Shown here: in pieces, positions 18,401 through 25,907 of the stretch
Layout of the letters: each line of letters begins with the position of its first letter
How positions within the stretch are numbered: position 1 is the first letter of the stretch
Assembly: GCA_012032555.1 (NCBI GenBank)
Contig: JAAUSR010000034.1
Location: 1-51,059 of the forward strand
Reading direction: 5' to 3'
Length of the DNA: 51,059 bases
Source of the DNA: Thioploca sp.
GTDB lineage: Bacteria > Pseudomonadota > Gammaproteobacteria > Beggiatoales > Beggiatoaceae
Made by a program: the position numbers and the translations under genes
The notes under the pieces: model-generated
What the model was told of the DNA's origin: nothing
What the model saw: the letters and a program-made list of their open reading frames with translations, nothing else
The model's database searches: none

Positions 18401-19077
18401 CAGAATACTGTGTTATAACAGAACCAACGAATCTGACACCCTGCAAAGCACAAGAAGCCCAATGGGTTGCTCAACATTTTAAGACATCGCTATTAGTTCC
18501 GGCTCGTTCAATTTTTGATGTTATTCAAAGTATTTCTCGTAGTCATCTGGTTCACTTCGCTTTACCTATTCATTTTGGCGATCCGCAACCATTAATTAAT
18601 GACTTGAACTCAACAGCAAGTGAATCAATACCATTACCTGATTGGATAGGTACATTATTACCGATATCAGCTCAATTGATGGTTATGTTACCGGGAGAAT
18701 CACCTATAAAAGCTTCCCAATCAACTCATTCAATAACACCACTAGGTATTATTCCCGCGTTAATGGCTGCCGGCGTTAAAACCATAGTGGGAACATTATG
18801 GCCTTGTCCTAGTTTAGCCGGGCTTTGTTTTAGTTATCACTTTTATCAAATTGCTCGTCATCATGCTGACCTATCTTGGCATCAAGTCACCGCGCAGGCA
18901 CGTAGTGCTTTACGTGAAATGTCTAACCAAGATTTGCAAGAATTAGTAAAACAATTCGATTTATCTTCCAATGAAACTTGTCAACATTTAATCCAAGAAT
19001 ATCAATCCGCCGAACGTCCTTTTAATCATCCTTTATTTTGGGCGGGAATAACTGTGTTTGGCCAAGTAAAGCGATAA
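15454..19077 (+). CDS. Large TPR-like protein with degenerate CHAT (caspase-like) C-terminal domain
   Basis: This 1207-residue protein has helical repeats at its N-terminus (about 30-240), with recurring L-Y-F-N-A-G/A-x-N-A-x-x and Y/W-Q-x-G-L/I-x-x-A/S blocks, a long helical middle, an acidic low-complexity linker near 650-690, and a C-terminal CHAT-like domain (about 920-1205). The CHAT end is clear: ALMAAGVKTIVGTLWPCPSLAGLCF and NHPLFWAGITVFGQ. CHAT proteases normally show H-F-A-x-H-G and L-S-A-C; here these positions read HFALPI and VMLPGE, so both His and Cys of the dyad appear missing. It is probably a non-catalytic scaffold or regulator. No signal peptide and no evident partner gene; a long inverted repeat precedes it. 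Confidence 0.8.
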   Translation: MIPADILNPSKDTLLADWLTQVENEVATHLEQISQASEETLSRLRAELLDGYFNVGGIAVNTFKEPTSAQQLWQTGINQAKHFLNQGETHAKVRENLLKLYFNAGANAHRFLHSPTESQQLYQEGLHHAQIFLDKGETQVEVCEQTLRLYFNAAVNAQQALNYPQQAVQFYRQAINYIEKFLESGIKITHSISELTLKLYHNAGIIHLQLNETEQAIIYWQQGLSHTSQLLPAAESQTNIYELFSKLSENLLAAWGNQGQPERIIHTLPQAGLWLWLSLEPIQSPYRLTLLRNWHKHLENTPVAATITTTFQQLLHSILWQWHNPQQRYRHGISTEKLLALSESCYLIAHAQEKQGFDVVYQNLHKLHHSSLVQEALTLPQQQRTLEQRLTVHWHQLGIEPATLDEIAALQQLSWWQKQISQRKTLVQLKTDIAAYHRLLQLNQLANHPSWPCTIERSEAILFEWLYTALQKQFNRVKSSLEDLPDIILGILLVSQSIEASPEQVVETWSQTPPWQDNEHLQAAFAKSTWQKLADAPEPFLFLWLDFLGTHPTAQRLTIGEEQINSEQPGLQMWLRELALGKVEKLAILLQQAWNQAQRQAKQLTPTFTQFIPSEVTSYQQALIAQILGDVPQQLEILIKKWLSSAGIKMTADPVSHSEIESPTTSFVEEDNQANQENSNHDVTQTPPHETILQPLNVLKQKVNRVFSIYPPSHLALAELVSQWANTQLAELLTTQATVQQIWETLERARISLTENKLNLSHDWEERIGQALWNALATPLVWLEESKVPTKGTLWPPLQIWLDNMWVVKLPNIENCQRHLLSQEALVQAFFDPVQRRLRLLWLDQHNLSWRELPDAAAHQRFWTNPTTKKGGLLEQWRQGLSDWQQPYQASQDQVKTNPDSHWDSVINSRQMKIIANCLTRWAQQENLKQITVIFPAGLDQLPWEALPELEILLMREVSITHWLQSRSRTPNSPLPSIAQLQPEYCVITEPTNLTPCKAQEAQWVAQHFKTSLLVPARSIFDVIQSISRSHLVHFALPIHFGDPQPLINDLNSTASESIPLPDWIGTLLPISAQLMVMLPGESPIKASQSTHSITPLGIIPALMAAGVKTIVGTLWPCPSLAGLCFSYHFYQIARHHADLSWHQVTAQARSALREMSNQDLQELVKQFDLSSNETCQHLIQEYQSAERPFNHPLFWAGITVFGQVKR

Positions 19078-19528
19078 TTCAGCCAAGTGAGTTAGATTAA
19101 GCACGGTTTACTAAAGAATAACAGTAGGCTCATCTACTCCCTTATCAAAGGGAGAAATCCATTTTGCGATGGTCTTATTAAGATTGGTGCAACTCAATAA
19201 TCGCTGTTATTTTTAAAGGCCGTTTTAATATTAACAAGGGGTTAACAAGGGGTTCTTTTACAACCGCTTTAATTGGTAACGCCTACCAGCCAAACGCTGC
19301 TTGACGAAATACGCGAAGCCAAGTAGGTTAGGCGTTAGCCCAGTTAGACTGGGCGAAATGCTGTCCAACGAAACTCGCATGGCATTTTGTCCACCGTCAA
19401 TGGAAATAAGGTGGGCTATCAATCTCTCAGATGGGCAACGCTTCGCTTTTGCCCACCCCACCCTACCCGACTTGGCTACGTAACGGCAGTTTCTTAAAAA
19501 AATGAGCGAACGGTGAGTGATAAATTGG
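19078..19528. other. Gap with dispersed repeats
   Basis: No gene is supported. It holds a tandem TAACAAGGGGT duplication (about 19232-19253), a stretch on 'gcctaccagccaaacgctgcttgacgaa' themes, and at about 19432-19456 a hairpin-forming GGGCAACGCTTCGCTTTTGCCCA unit also found near 30424 and, inverted, near 50941. Confidence 0.5.
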
Positions 19529-20583
19529 TTATTGAAAGGTGGAATGAGAAGAGATCTTATTAAGCCTACTCATATCTACATCAAAAGTAAATAAGCCCGG
19601 TTGCTGTAATAAATAAACTTCATAAGAAGATTGACTATTTCCAAAAGCATCAAGTACATTGACTATTGGGATGTGAACTTCTCCAGTCATAGGATTATAA
19701 ACAGCAGGAGTATTTTCTCTAGAGAAGATGATACCACAAGAAGCTGGGTGGGTAATGCATGTTTGTCGACCGGCTTCGAATTCCATTGTTCCCGCGCCTT
19801 GAAGACTAATTGCTAATAAGCGATCAATCTCTTTAATCCCGGCGATTACCAGTTCAGTATAAGGTTCACTGGTATTTAAAGTAATAGAGTCTGGAAAAGT
19901 ATCCTTACCACACTTTGGCACTCCAGCATAAAGACAACTATTGTCTACCAAAAACTTTCATTAATGCTGAGAGTAGCGATTCCATTTTGTACTGAAAGTT
20001 TAACATTATTTATACCTACATCTTTCCAATCAATAGCGTGACTCATCTTATATATCATTCCTTCTCCACTGAAAACAATTCTCAGTGCGCCTGGAAAATG
20101 AGACTGAAAAGGCGGTTCATATTCAAATTCAATAGCAAGCGAGTTATTGTCTTGATTCGATTTATATAAAATTATCTTTTCTCCCCAATTGACAAAATCC
20201 ATCGGCATTCCTAGTCCTCTGGTAACTTTTGGTTTCCAGATGAATTTTATGTCGATTTCAAAATTATCAGTCAGATTGACATTAAATTTTATCTGGCCGA
20301 TTTTACTGGGCATTCCAGAAATAGATTTTATTTTTTCAAGAGCTAGGCAATCAGTTGATGTGGATTGTAAGCAATCTTCTTGAACTATTAGGTTCTCATT
20401 AAACACGGTGCCTACAGGTAATGTAGATGAGTCTAAAAGAATGACTTCCGCTTTAGCTACTTGACTAGCTATCAATACCATGCCTACTATTATAAAATTA
20501 TAAAAAAATAAGTTAAATTTCCTAACACAATAATCTGTTGTTGAATAATAGGTTAAATATATATTAACAAGTAAGTTATCCAT
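19529..20583 (-). pseudogene. Exported protein of unknown function with single-base frameshift
   Basis: The first frame (ATG 20583) has a hydrophobic export signal at about 24-46, ending SQVAKAEV, then a beta-rich region (VNLTDNFEIDIKFIWKP, LAIEFEYEPPFQ, KLSVQNGIATLSIN), and stops after ESFW. Adding one A to the A5 run on the plus strand at 19950-19954 converts this to ESFLVDNSCLYAG and joins the second frame, which runs to 19529 with several Cys (SCLYAGVPKCG, CITHPASCG). The joined product would be about 350 residues, perhaps a surface beta-sandwich with disulfides. I do not recognise the family. It stands alone between repeats and an IS. Confidence 0.6.
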
Positions 20584-21094
20584 AATATTTGCCTTTTCAC
20601 GATGAAAAAAATGGAGTAATTAGGAAAGAGTAAATTTAAGAACTCGTGTAGGTTAGTGTTCCTACTGTCAGTCCAACCTACGTGCTCATCAACCAAGCTT
20701 AGCTAGGTAGTGTCTGCTATCAACCTCGGCTTCGGAAGTGGGGTTGGGTTTACCTTGCCAAAAGTAGAACTTGGTAACCAGCCAAAACGTTATACCGCAG
20801 TGACGAAAACAAAGACCAAAAGAGATTGGGCCCGGTTTGGCTCGTTACCAAGCTCTGCTTGGCGAAAGCGGACCGGTTTTAATTAGTAACTCCAGTCGGT
20901 TAGATAAGAATTCTCGAAGCAGAGCTTCGTGTGCCAACACTACCAAGCCGAGCTTGGTAGCGAGCAACTGGTTTTTACTTATCTTTTGACTGTTTTGGTG
21001 AGCCGATCGGCTGTTTAATTGGCCCATGTATATAGCAAAGCTAGTATAAAAAGAATCTAATAAACTTAGACCAATTTTATGAAAAAAACCATAT
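20584..21094. other. Gap filled with palindromic and AGCTTGGTA-type repeats
   Basis: About 510 bases with no supported gene. It contains repeated pieces of the dispersed 'gtaggttgg...ccaacctac' hairpin family (about 20648-20685) and several inverted copies of ACCAAGCTTAGC/ACCAAGCTCTGC/GAGCTTGGTA themes (20693-20962), ending at the left target duplication of the adjacent IS. Confidence 0.45.
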
Positions 21095-22190
21095 TAGGAC
21101 TTACGCAAAAATCATATGGATAGCCGGCGATTTGAGTTGTTGTCGCCAATACTCAGAAAGCAAATCATGTTTCAAGCGATAAACCGTTTGCTTGGTGGCG
21201 TTGGCAACTTGTTTAAGTCGTACCCAAACCAAAAGAGAACAAGCAATGTGGTTGCGGACGATTCTCGCTTGGCGACATTGGCAACCTTCCAAACCAGTCA
21301 ATTGTTTGGTTTCTCGGTGAAACTGCTCGACTTTCCAACGATAGCCACACACCTCTTGTACGGCCGGCGTGTCGTCTTGCGCCATGTCGTTGGTAACGAC
21401 ATAGTCCGTGCGCTTGGTAGAAAGCACCACCCGGAAGAGTTTCACTTTATGCTCACCTGGAAATCCTTTGATCTTGATCGTTTTGCCGTGTTGTTTCTCG
21501 GTTGCTGTCCATTCCAGGGTGTCCACACGTCGGTAAGGTTGGGAACCACCCGAATCATCTACTTGGCGATTATCTTTGAGTGGACAGTAGTAGATTTTCT
21601 CATACTTTTCAATGGTCAGCATGATTCCTTTCGTAGCATACCAACTGTCCATCAAAACTGCCTGAAACAACAGTTTCTTTGGGTGGACGCAATTCAGCAG
21701 CATCTCTTGCACATGGTCAAGTTTCGTTTTGCCGTCTCCATCTGGATCGTAAATGCGATAATCAATGATCCAAAACTGATCCAATTTCGGGTTGACGTAG
21801 ACACAAGTGACAATGCCAATGCCTTTGATGACGCCGTGTGCATTACCACTATACTGCCGCCGCACCAACTCAATTTCATGCGAAAAATTCTTGTCCGCCA
21901 CCGTGTCATCAAAGATGACCAACCCTGGTGGAGTTTGTACCACCTGATGTGGTACGTTTTCCCAGGTCAATTTCGGGCTCAGTTTTTCTCTATTCAGATA
22001 GCGGTTCAGGGCGTCATGGCTGAACTGCTCGCTATGATCTGCAAAATTCGTCAGCGTGTAATTGATTTGGCTGACCAGCAAGTATTGGCAATAATCCAAT
22101 CGGCTGGGTATTTGGGTTCTGGGTCTCATATTTTGTATATATATCCGCTTGGCTCTGATTTGTCAACCGCTCAGTTTTGCGTAAGTCCTA
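21095..22190. mobile_element. Complete insertion sequence, IS701/IS4-like, with inverted repeats and target duplication
   Basis: The ends are the 16-bp inverted repeat TAGGACTTACGCAAAA (left from 21095, right complement ending 22190). The flanking bases CATAT at 21090-21094 and 22191-22195 form a five-base direct repeat. The element is 1096 bp with one intact transposase, so it is probably a recent insertion. Older relatives survive only as the fragment at 148-369. Confidence 0.85.
21101..22129 (-). CDS. DDE transposase of the IS701/IS4-like element
   Basis: The intact 342-residue frame starts at ATG 22129, just inside the right inverted repeat, and ends six bases from the left one. Candidate catalytic acids are the D pair in GLVIFDDTVADKN (about 74), D in AVLMDSWYATKG (about 161) and E in WKVEQFHRETKQLTG (about 287), followed by the conserved C-Q-C-R block. 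The Y-(2)-R-(3)-E-(6)-K-type signature of IS4-group enzymes is recognisable around the last block. The long antisense frame over the same bases is a shadow. Exact ISfinder family is not certain from memory. Confidence 0.88.
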   Translation of the reverse strand: MRPRTQIPSRLDYCQYLLVSQINYTLTNFADHSEQFSHDALNRYLNREKLSPKLTWENVPHQVVQTPPGLVIFDDTVADKNFSHEIELVRRQYSGNAHGVIKGIGIVTCVYVNPKLDQFWIIDYRIYDPDGDGKTKLDHVQEMLLNCVHPKKLLFQAVLMDSWYATKGIMLTIEKYEKIYYCPLKDNRQVDDSGGSQPYRRVDTLEWTATEKQHGKTIKIKGFPGEHKVKLFRVVLSTKRTDYVVTNDMAQDDTPAVQEVCGYRWKVEQFHRETKQLTGLEGCQCRQARIVRNHIACSLLVWVRLKQVANATKQTVYRLKHDLLSEYWRQQLKSPAIHMIFA

Positions 22191-22217
22191 CATATATGAA
22201 AGTCTAGGAATAAACTC

Positions 22218-22472
22218 ATGACCTATTCAATCGATTTCAGAAAAAAAGTATTATCAATCAAACAACAAGACCAGTTAACTTTTTCAGAAACCGCCCAACG
22301 ATTTGGTGTTGGTCAAGCAACCGTAGTCAGATGGTCTCAACATATCGAACCAAAACGAACCCGCAACAAACCAACCGTCAAGCTTAATGGGGAAGCCTTG
22401 GCTCAAGATGTTGAAGAACACCCCGATAGCACCGGTAGAAACCGAATTGTTGAGACAGGGTCACAACGATGA
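22218..22472 (+). pseudogene. IS630-type transposase N-terminal helix-turn-helix fragment
   Basis: MTYSIDFRKKVLSIKQQDQL opens the frame, followed by TFSETAQRFGVGQATVVRWSQ, a helix-turn-helix, and NGEALAQDVEEHPDS, which is the linker of this IS630 subgroup. After that the frame drifts and ends at 22472 without the DDE catalytic domain. It begins 28 nt after the IS right end, so an old element has been truncated beside a younger one. Related fragments sit at 1-21 and 23290-23392. Confidence 0.75.
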
Positions 22473-22499
22473 AGTCAATTATGTACATGAAGTAGTGAT

Positions 22500-22901
22500 A
22501 TGAATTATCGTAATGTTATATTGCTAGCAACGGTGTTGCTTATCACTCTTGTGATTGGGTTTAGATGGTTTTCATCAGAATCAACCAAAGCAGTTTTAAT
22601 TGTATATCTACGTTGTGACGGAAAAGTTTCTGGCGTATTGTCTGCCACCACTATTTCAAAGAATGGTAAACCCCGTGGAGGAGAAAGTTTTGATCTCGGA
22701 ACTAGCTGCCAACTAGGCAACATTAAATTTAATGGCTACCAAAGTGAGGAAAGCATCAGATTCATGTTTGAACGTAACAATAACGAAATAGTTGAGATTA
22801 TTACTGAATATGGCCGTGATATTCAGCGTGACCAAGAGGGATTCTATACGGTTTTAAAAATCACAAATGTTCCGCCTTTTATTTCCAATGACAGAATTTA
22901 A
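22500..22901 (+). CDS. Membrane-anchored or secreted unknown protein
   Basis: I do not recognise this 133-residue protein. It has an N-terminal hydrophobic segment (about 6-22, VILLATVLLITLVIGF) acting as signal anchor or signal peptide, then a beta-rich soluble part with two Cys (YLRCDGK and GTSCQLG), which could form a disulfide outside the cytosol. The ending LKITNVPPFISNDRI is unremarkable. No clear Shine-Dalgarno is visible before ATG 22500. It lies alone among mobile-element remnants and its 3' end overlaps a broken antitoxin frame on the other strand, so it may itself be a passenger. Confidence 0.45.
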   Translation: MNYRNVILLATVLLITLVIGFRWFSSESTKAVLIVYLRCDGKVSGVLSATTISKNGKPRGGESFDLGTSCQLGNIKFNGYQSEESIRFMFERNNNEIVEIITEYGRDIQRDQEGFYTVLKITNVPPFISNDRI

Positions 22902-22988
22902 AAGTGAAGAGCAGACCAGGTTCGGTAAGTTTCGGGGATTTTTATGACGCCATCATGTGCCTGCGTCGTGAATTCGATAGCTTGCATT
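22898..22988 (-). pseudogene. Truncated antitoxin-like N-terminus
   Basis: A strong ribosome site (TAGGAGGGAACA) precedes ATG 22988, which opens MQAIEFTTQAHDGVIKIPET. This is the usual start of short antitoxins paired with PIN or RelE toxins. After YRTW the frame ends within a few codons where it meets the 22500-22901 gene. Most of the antitoxin and any toxin are gone. Confidence 0.5.
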
Positions 22989-23289
22989 GTTCCCTCCTAA
23001 GTAAAAGGCCGTTTAGTAAAACGTTATTTTACCAAAAAAAATAGTAACCTAACCAATGTCATTGATTGGATTAGTAGCGTAACAAGCATAAGGTAAACAA
23101 GGCGCCAGCCATCATCCACTTTCATCTTCGACCAATGGTGTATGGCGCATAGCATTACACCCTACGCGAGCTCGACCGCGATCTAGAATAGCAGGAAAAG
23201 ACCTCAATTGGGTTACCAATTACCCCAATGGGATTCGACATTGGTTTTCAAGCCGCTGGGTTTCGTTCCTCAACCCAGCCTACTCGTGC
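22989..23289. other. Repeat-rich gap in the toxin-antitoxin island
   Basis: No gene. It contains one copy of dispersed repeat A (23090-23172) and, from about 23205, the 5' flank shared with 28508-28598 (GGTTTTCAAGCCGCTGGGTT and following bases). Confidence 0.5.
23090..23172. repeat. Dispersed repeat A, copy 1
   Basis: The unit runs from an 'ataaggt...ggcgccagcc' start through TCGACCAATGGTGTATGGCG to ACACCCTACGCGAGC. Other copies are at 24648-24735, 26470-26566 and, partly, inside a vapC at about 27190-27222. The ends can pair (GTAGGGTG with CACCCTAC), as in a small palindromic element. Confidence 0.6.
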
Positions 23290-23392
23290 TTGATTGACCC
23301 ACCCCAAATCGTTTAGCAGTGGCCTCAAAAGAGAGTTGGTCTTGTTCTTTTATTAATAAGGCTTGACGTCTAAAATCAATTGAATAAGTCAT
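23290..23392 (-). pseudogene. IS630-type transposase N-terminal fragment
   Basis: From ATG 23392 the minus strand reads MTYSIDFRRQALLIKEQDQL, then SFEATAKRFGVGQSS, clearly homologous to the fragment at 22218. It is cut off after the helix-turn-helix at the junction with the duplicated vapBC flank. It occupies the place where the vapC copy at 23522 should have its antitoxin. Confidence 0.7.
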
Positions 23393-23521
23393 TGGATTAA
23401 ACTCCTTTAGGGGGGTAGGTTTTTTTAACCGTAAGTATTTTATCATTCTTAGGCGAAATGTTTCATTATCATTTTATAATATTTTTAATAATCATTTTAT
23501 TTTGCCATTGCTATATATGTA

Positions 23522-23905
23522 ATGCAATTTTTGCTTGATACACATACTTTCCTTAGGTTCATTTTGGATAGCCCTAACCTGAGTACCTTTGCTAAAACCA
23601 TCATTGAAACGGCTAGCAATAATCGATTATTGCGTGTAGCAAGTATTTGGGAAATGGCAATCAAAAACAGCATTGGAAAACTCACATTTAATCAGCCTTT
23701 TGAGAGATTTATCCCCTATCAGCTACGGATCAATGATATTAAATTACTGGAAATTCAATTGGCACATACTGTAGCAATAGTGAACTTGCCTTTTTATCAC
23801 CGTGATCCATTCGACCGGCTTATTATCGGACAAAGCATAGTAGAGAATATACCGGTTATTACCACAGATTCAGCGTTTGAGGAGTATCCGATTCAAATAT
23901 TATGA
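23522..23905 (+). CDS. vapC: Orphan VapC-type PIN-domain toxin (copy 1 of a duplicated module)
   Basis: A 127-residue PIN ribonuclease with the first Asp in LLDTHTFL, the E of SIWEMAIK, and the later acidic pair in YHRDPFDRLI and VITTDSAF. It is nearly identical to the complete toxin at 28878-29264, with scattered changes including W-to-R after the first Asp (LRFI for LWFI) and EEYPIQIL for KAYPIQIL. No antitoxin precedes it: the usual position is filled by an IS630 fragment and a gap. A toxin without antitoxin is either inactive, silent, or covered by the antitoxin of copy 2. The W-to-R change may mark inactivation. Confidence 0.85.
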   Translation: MQFLLDTHTFLRFILDSPNLSTFAKTIIETASNNRLLRVASIWEMAIKNSIGKLTFNQPFERFIPYQLRINDIKLLEIQLAHTVAIVNLPFYHRDPFDRLIIGQSIVENIPVITTDSAFEEYPIQIL

Positions 23906-24010
23906 TGAGATACGCTTTGTTTTCCAACGCGACTGTCGATACGGTTCGCATGTTAACTGGGTTTCGTTTCTCAACCTAGCCTACTTGTACCTTGAATTCA
24001 TAACATAATA

Positions 24011-24038
24011 TGTGTATATCTTTAATATTTTATACACA
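24011..24038. promoter_or_regulatory. Inverted repeat before vapB, candidate autoregulatory operator
   Basis: TGTGTATA (24011-24018) and TATACACA (24031-24038) form an 8-bp inverted repeat with 12-base spacing, ending 14 nt before the vapB ATG. This is the place and size of a VapBC operator. The same element survives at 29362-29388 with no vapB behind it. Confidence 0.6.
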
Positions 24039-24051
24039 CAAGAGTTAGCTT

Positions 24052-24246
24052 ATGCGTACTAACATTATGATACCAGATAGCCTGATGACCGAGGCCTTAA
24101 AGCTGACCGGCTTAAAGACGAAACGTGAGGCGGTAGAATTAGGACTGAAATTGTTAATCCGCTTGAAACGGCAAGAAGCTATTCGTCAATATCGAGGTCA
24201 ACTACATTGGGAAGGTGATTTAGAAGCCATGAGGCGTGATGAATGA
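24052..24246 (+). CDS. vapB: VapB-type antitoxin
   Basis: The 64-residue protein reads MRTNIMIPDSLMTEALKLTG and then KTKREAVELGLKLLIRLKRQEAI, the ribbon-helix-helix fold of the VapB/DUF2191 group, with a C-terminal toxin-binding tail (YRGQLHWEGDLEAMRRDE). It overlaps the following vapC by four bases (ATGA), the standard coupled arrangement. It should neutralise the partner PIN toxin and repress the operon through the inverted repeat just upstream. Confidence 0.88.
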   Translation: MRTNIMIPDSLMTEALKLTGLKTKREAVELGLKLLIRLKRQEAIRQYRGQLHWEGDLEAMRRDE

Positions 24247-24633
24247 TTGTGGTTGATTCTGGTGTTTGGATAGACTATTTCAATGGCCTGATTACCCCTC
24301 AAACCAATCAATTAGATATCTTGCTTTCAACTAATATCATCATCATAGGATGACCTCATTATTACCGAGGTATTACAAGGATTTCGCCAAGATTCTGATT
24401 ATTTGAATGCTAAAAATTTATTAGAATCACTTGAATTTCGCGACATGGTAGGAAAAGAAATTGCTCTAGTAAGTGCTGGATATTACCGAACTTTGCGCCA
24501 ACAGGGCATCACGGTGAGAAAAACGATTGATATGCTAATTGGTTCTTTTTGTATTGTTAACCAATTGCCGCTGTTATACACGGATAAGGATTTTAATCAT
24601 TTGATTTCTCTAGGGCTAATATCTGTTATTTAA
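24243..24633 (+). pseudogene. vapC: VapC PIN-domain toxin with one-base insertion
   Basis: ATG 24243 opens MIVVDSGVWIDYFNG, the catalytic first Asp of VapC. The frame stops after NIIIIG because of an extra T at 24351; without it the sequence reads NIIIIGDLIITEVLQGFRQD, containing the family's second acidic residue. The remaining frame continues to 24633 with KTIDMLIGSFCIVNQLPLLYTDKDF, the late acidic cluster. The intact toxin would be about 129 residues. Since its antitoxin is sound, this could be a real inactivating mutation or a consensus error. Confidence 0.8.
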
Positions 24634-24647
24634 TTAATGAAGCAAGT

Positions 24648-24735
24648 GTAGGGCGGATAAGGCGTTAGCCATTACCCACCTTCTTTGAATTCGACCTGGT
24701 GTATAACGCTTTGCTTATACACCCTACGCGAGCTT
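24648..24735. repeat. Dispersed repeat A, copy 2
   Basis: It begins GTAGGGCGGATAAGGCG and ends TATACACCCTACGCGAGC, with TTCGACC in the middle as in the other copies. It follows the broken vapC by a few bases. Confidence 0.6.
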
Positions 24736-24818
24736 ATAAACTGCCCGGTACGGGCCCGCATGCCGGGTGGTGTGGAGAGGGCAGGTTAGAGGTTTGCCTT
24801 TACCCGATTGGACATTTT

Positions 24819-25760
24819 TTAGCGCCACATTGCGACATTGAATTTTGGATATATCTTCTTAAACTTAGATAGAATATTATTCCTTATGAGATCCATTTCA
24901 TGACATGCCTTTGGCGAGAGCATATGCACAGGACAGTCGTTTTGACCACAACCACATAGTCTTATCTCTCCGGTTCTTAACAAATTGTCATATGCTGAAC
25001 GTAGCCTTTGAAACTCAACTGTAATTTCCTTTAGACTTTGTTTAATTTTTGCGTCAGTTATTTCTGAAATACTCGGAAACCTCTTAATAATAGTGCCATC
25101 GCGTAATCGATGAATGCCAGTTTGAAGGGCTTCGATTGTATCTGAAATGGCCTTCTTAAAATGAAATAAACTGCTTTCTTGATGAAAAGGCGTTGTAAAT
25201 GCAGGCCGATCAAAACATGATGCATATGCATCCAACAACTTTGTGTCATTGAAATCCTTAGCTTCGAGAATGAAAGTAGAAATATCGGAAACACTTTCAG
25301 GGAAAACGACACCATTACAAAACCTCTGAATGAGGGAAGGTGTGTCTCTTCTGAGTCGTTCTTCAAATTCCGGACCACTCCAAACTTCTGCATTGGAAAT
25401 TTGTTTTCCTTTAGCATAGGCAATAACGCGAGCTTTCATGTTGGCGGAAACTTTTCCACCAACGATTAAGACAAACTTGAATGGAGTTTGATTCGGACCA
25501 GCACAAATCTTATCAATATCCTCCTGAGCCTTTTTAAAAACTATTCTCTGGTGATTGGCGCACTGATAGCAAATAGTAGAGTTCCATCTTCTATTCGAAA
25601 GAACACCCCAAATATCATGACCACGGTCTGAACCAAGCTGCCCATACCAATCAATAGTATCCCATTCTTCTATACGAAGAAGATATGCAAATGTGAGGCG
25701 TTCAAAATCTTGACCACTGCGATCTTCAAAGTGTATGGGCTGTACGCTTATTTCAACCAT
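24819..25760 (-). CDS. PD-(D/E)XK restriction-endonuclease-like protein
   Basis: The N-terminal domain (about 1-120) has a Mrr-like layout: G-Q-D-F-E-R-L near 16-22, then G-S-D-R-G-H-D-I-W near 43-51, then C-Y-Q-C-A-N-H near 64-70. In Mrr enzymes the last block is usually Q-C-K; here Asn follows Ala, so the catalytic Lys is missing or shifted. The C-terminal half is helical (KKAISDTIEALQTGIHRL, EFQRLRSAYDNLLRTG) and carries a compact Cys/His cluster, CGCGQNDCPVHM, near 272-283, a likely zinc site, then a helical end. 313 residues, single gene, no methylase or ATPase neighbour. A defence role is plausible from its setting in a toxin-antitoxin island, but not shown. Confidence 0.55.
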   Translation of the reverse strand: MVEISVQPIHFEDRSGQDFERLTFAYLLRIEEWDTIDWYGQLGSDRGHDIWGVLSNRRWNSTICYQCANHQRIVFKKAQEDIDKICAGPNQTPFKFVLIVGGKVSANMKARVIAYAKGKQISNAEVWSGPEFEERLRRDTPSLIQRFCNGVVFPESVSDISTFILEAKDFNDTKLLDAYASCFDRPAFTTPFHQESSLFHFKKAISDTIEALQTGIHRLRDGTIIKRFPSISEITDAKIKQSLKEITVEFQRLRSAYDNLLRTGEIRLCGCGQNDCPVHMLSPKACHEMDLIRNNILSKFKKIYPKFNVAMWR

Positions 25761-25907
25761 TTACGATTGTCCAATACGCGAGCTGACAAGTAATACCAAA
25801 TATTAATTGAATTAACCCTTATATAAACAATTAGAATTTAAATAATCTAAATCAGTCAAGTCAAGTAGGTTGGGTTAGGCATTAGCCGTAACCCAACATT
25901 CATTCTT
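25761..25907. other. Short gap with a Y-R repeat
   Basis: AT-rich bases followed by the hairpin-type repeat GTAGGTTGGGTTAGGCATTA...TAACCCAACA (about 25865-25900), common in the window. Confidence 0.4.

Noticed and set aside
15454-19077. TPR-CHAT as part of a type III-E CRISPR or gasdermin system
   Set aside because: The dyad is missing and no gRAMP, gasdermin or other partner gene lies nearby.
21116-22207. 363-codon plus-strand frame across the IS
   Set aside because: It is antisense to the intact transposase, which has the DDE motifs; the plus frame has no recognisable domain and crosses the IS right end.
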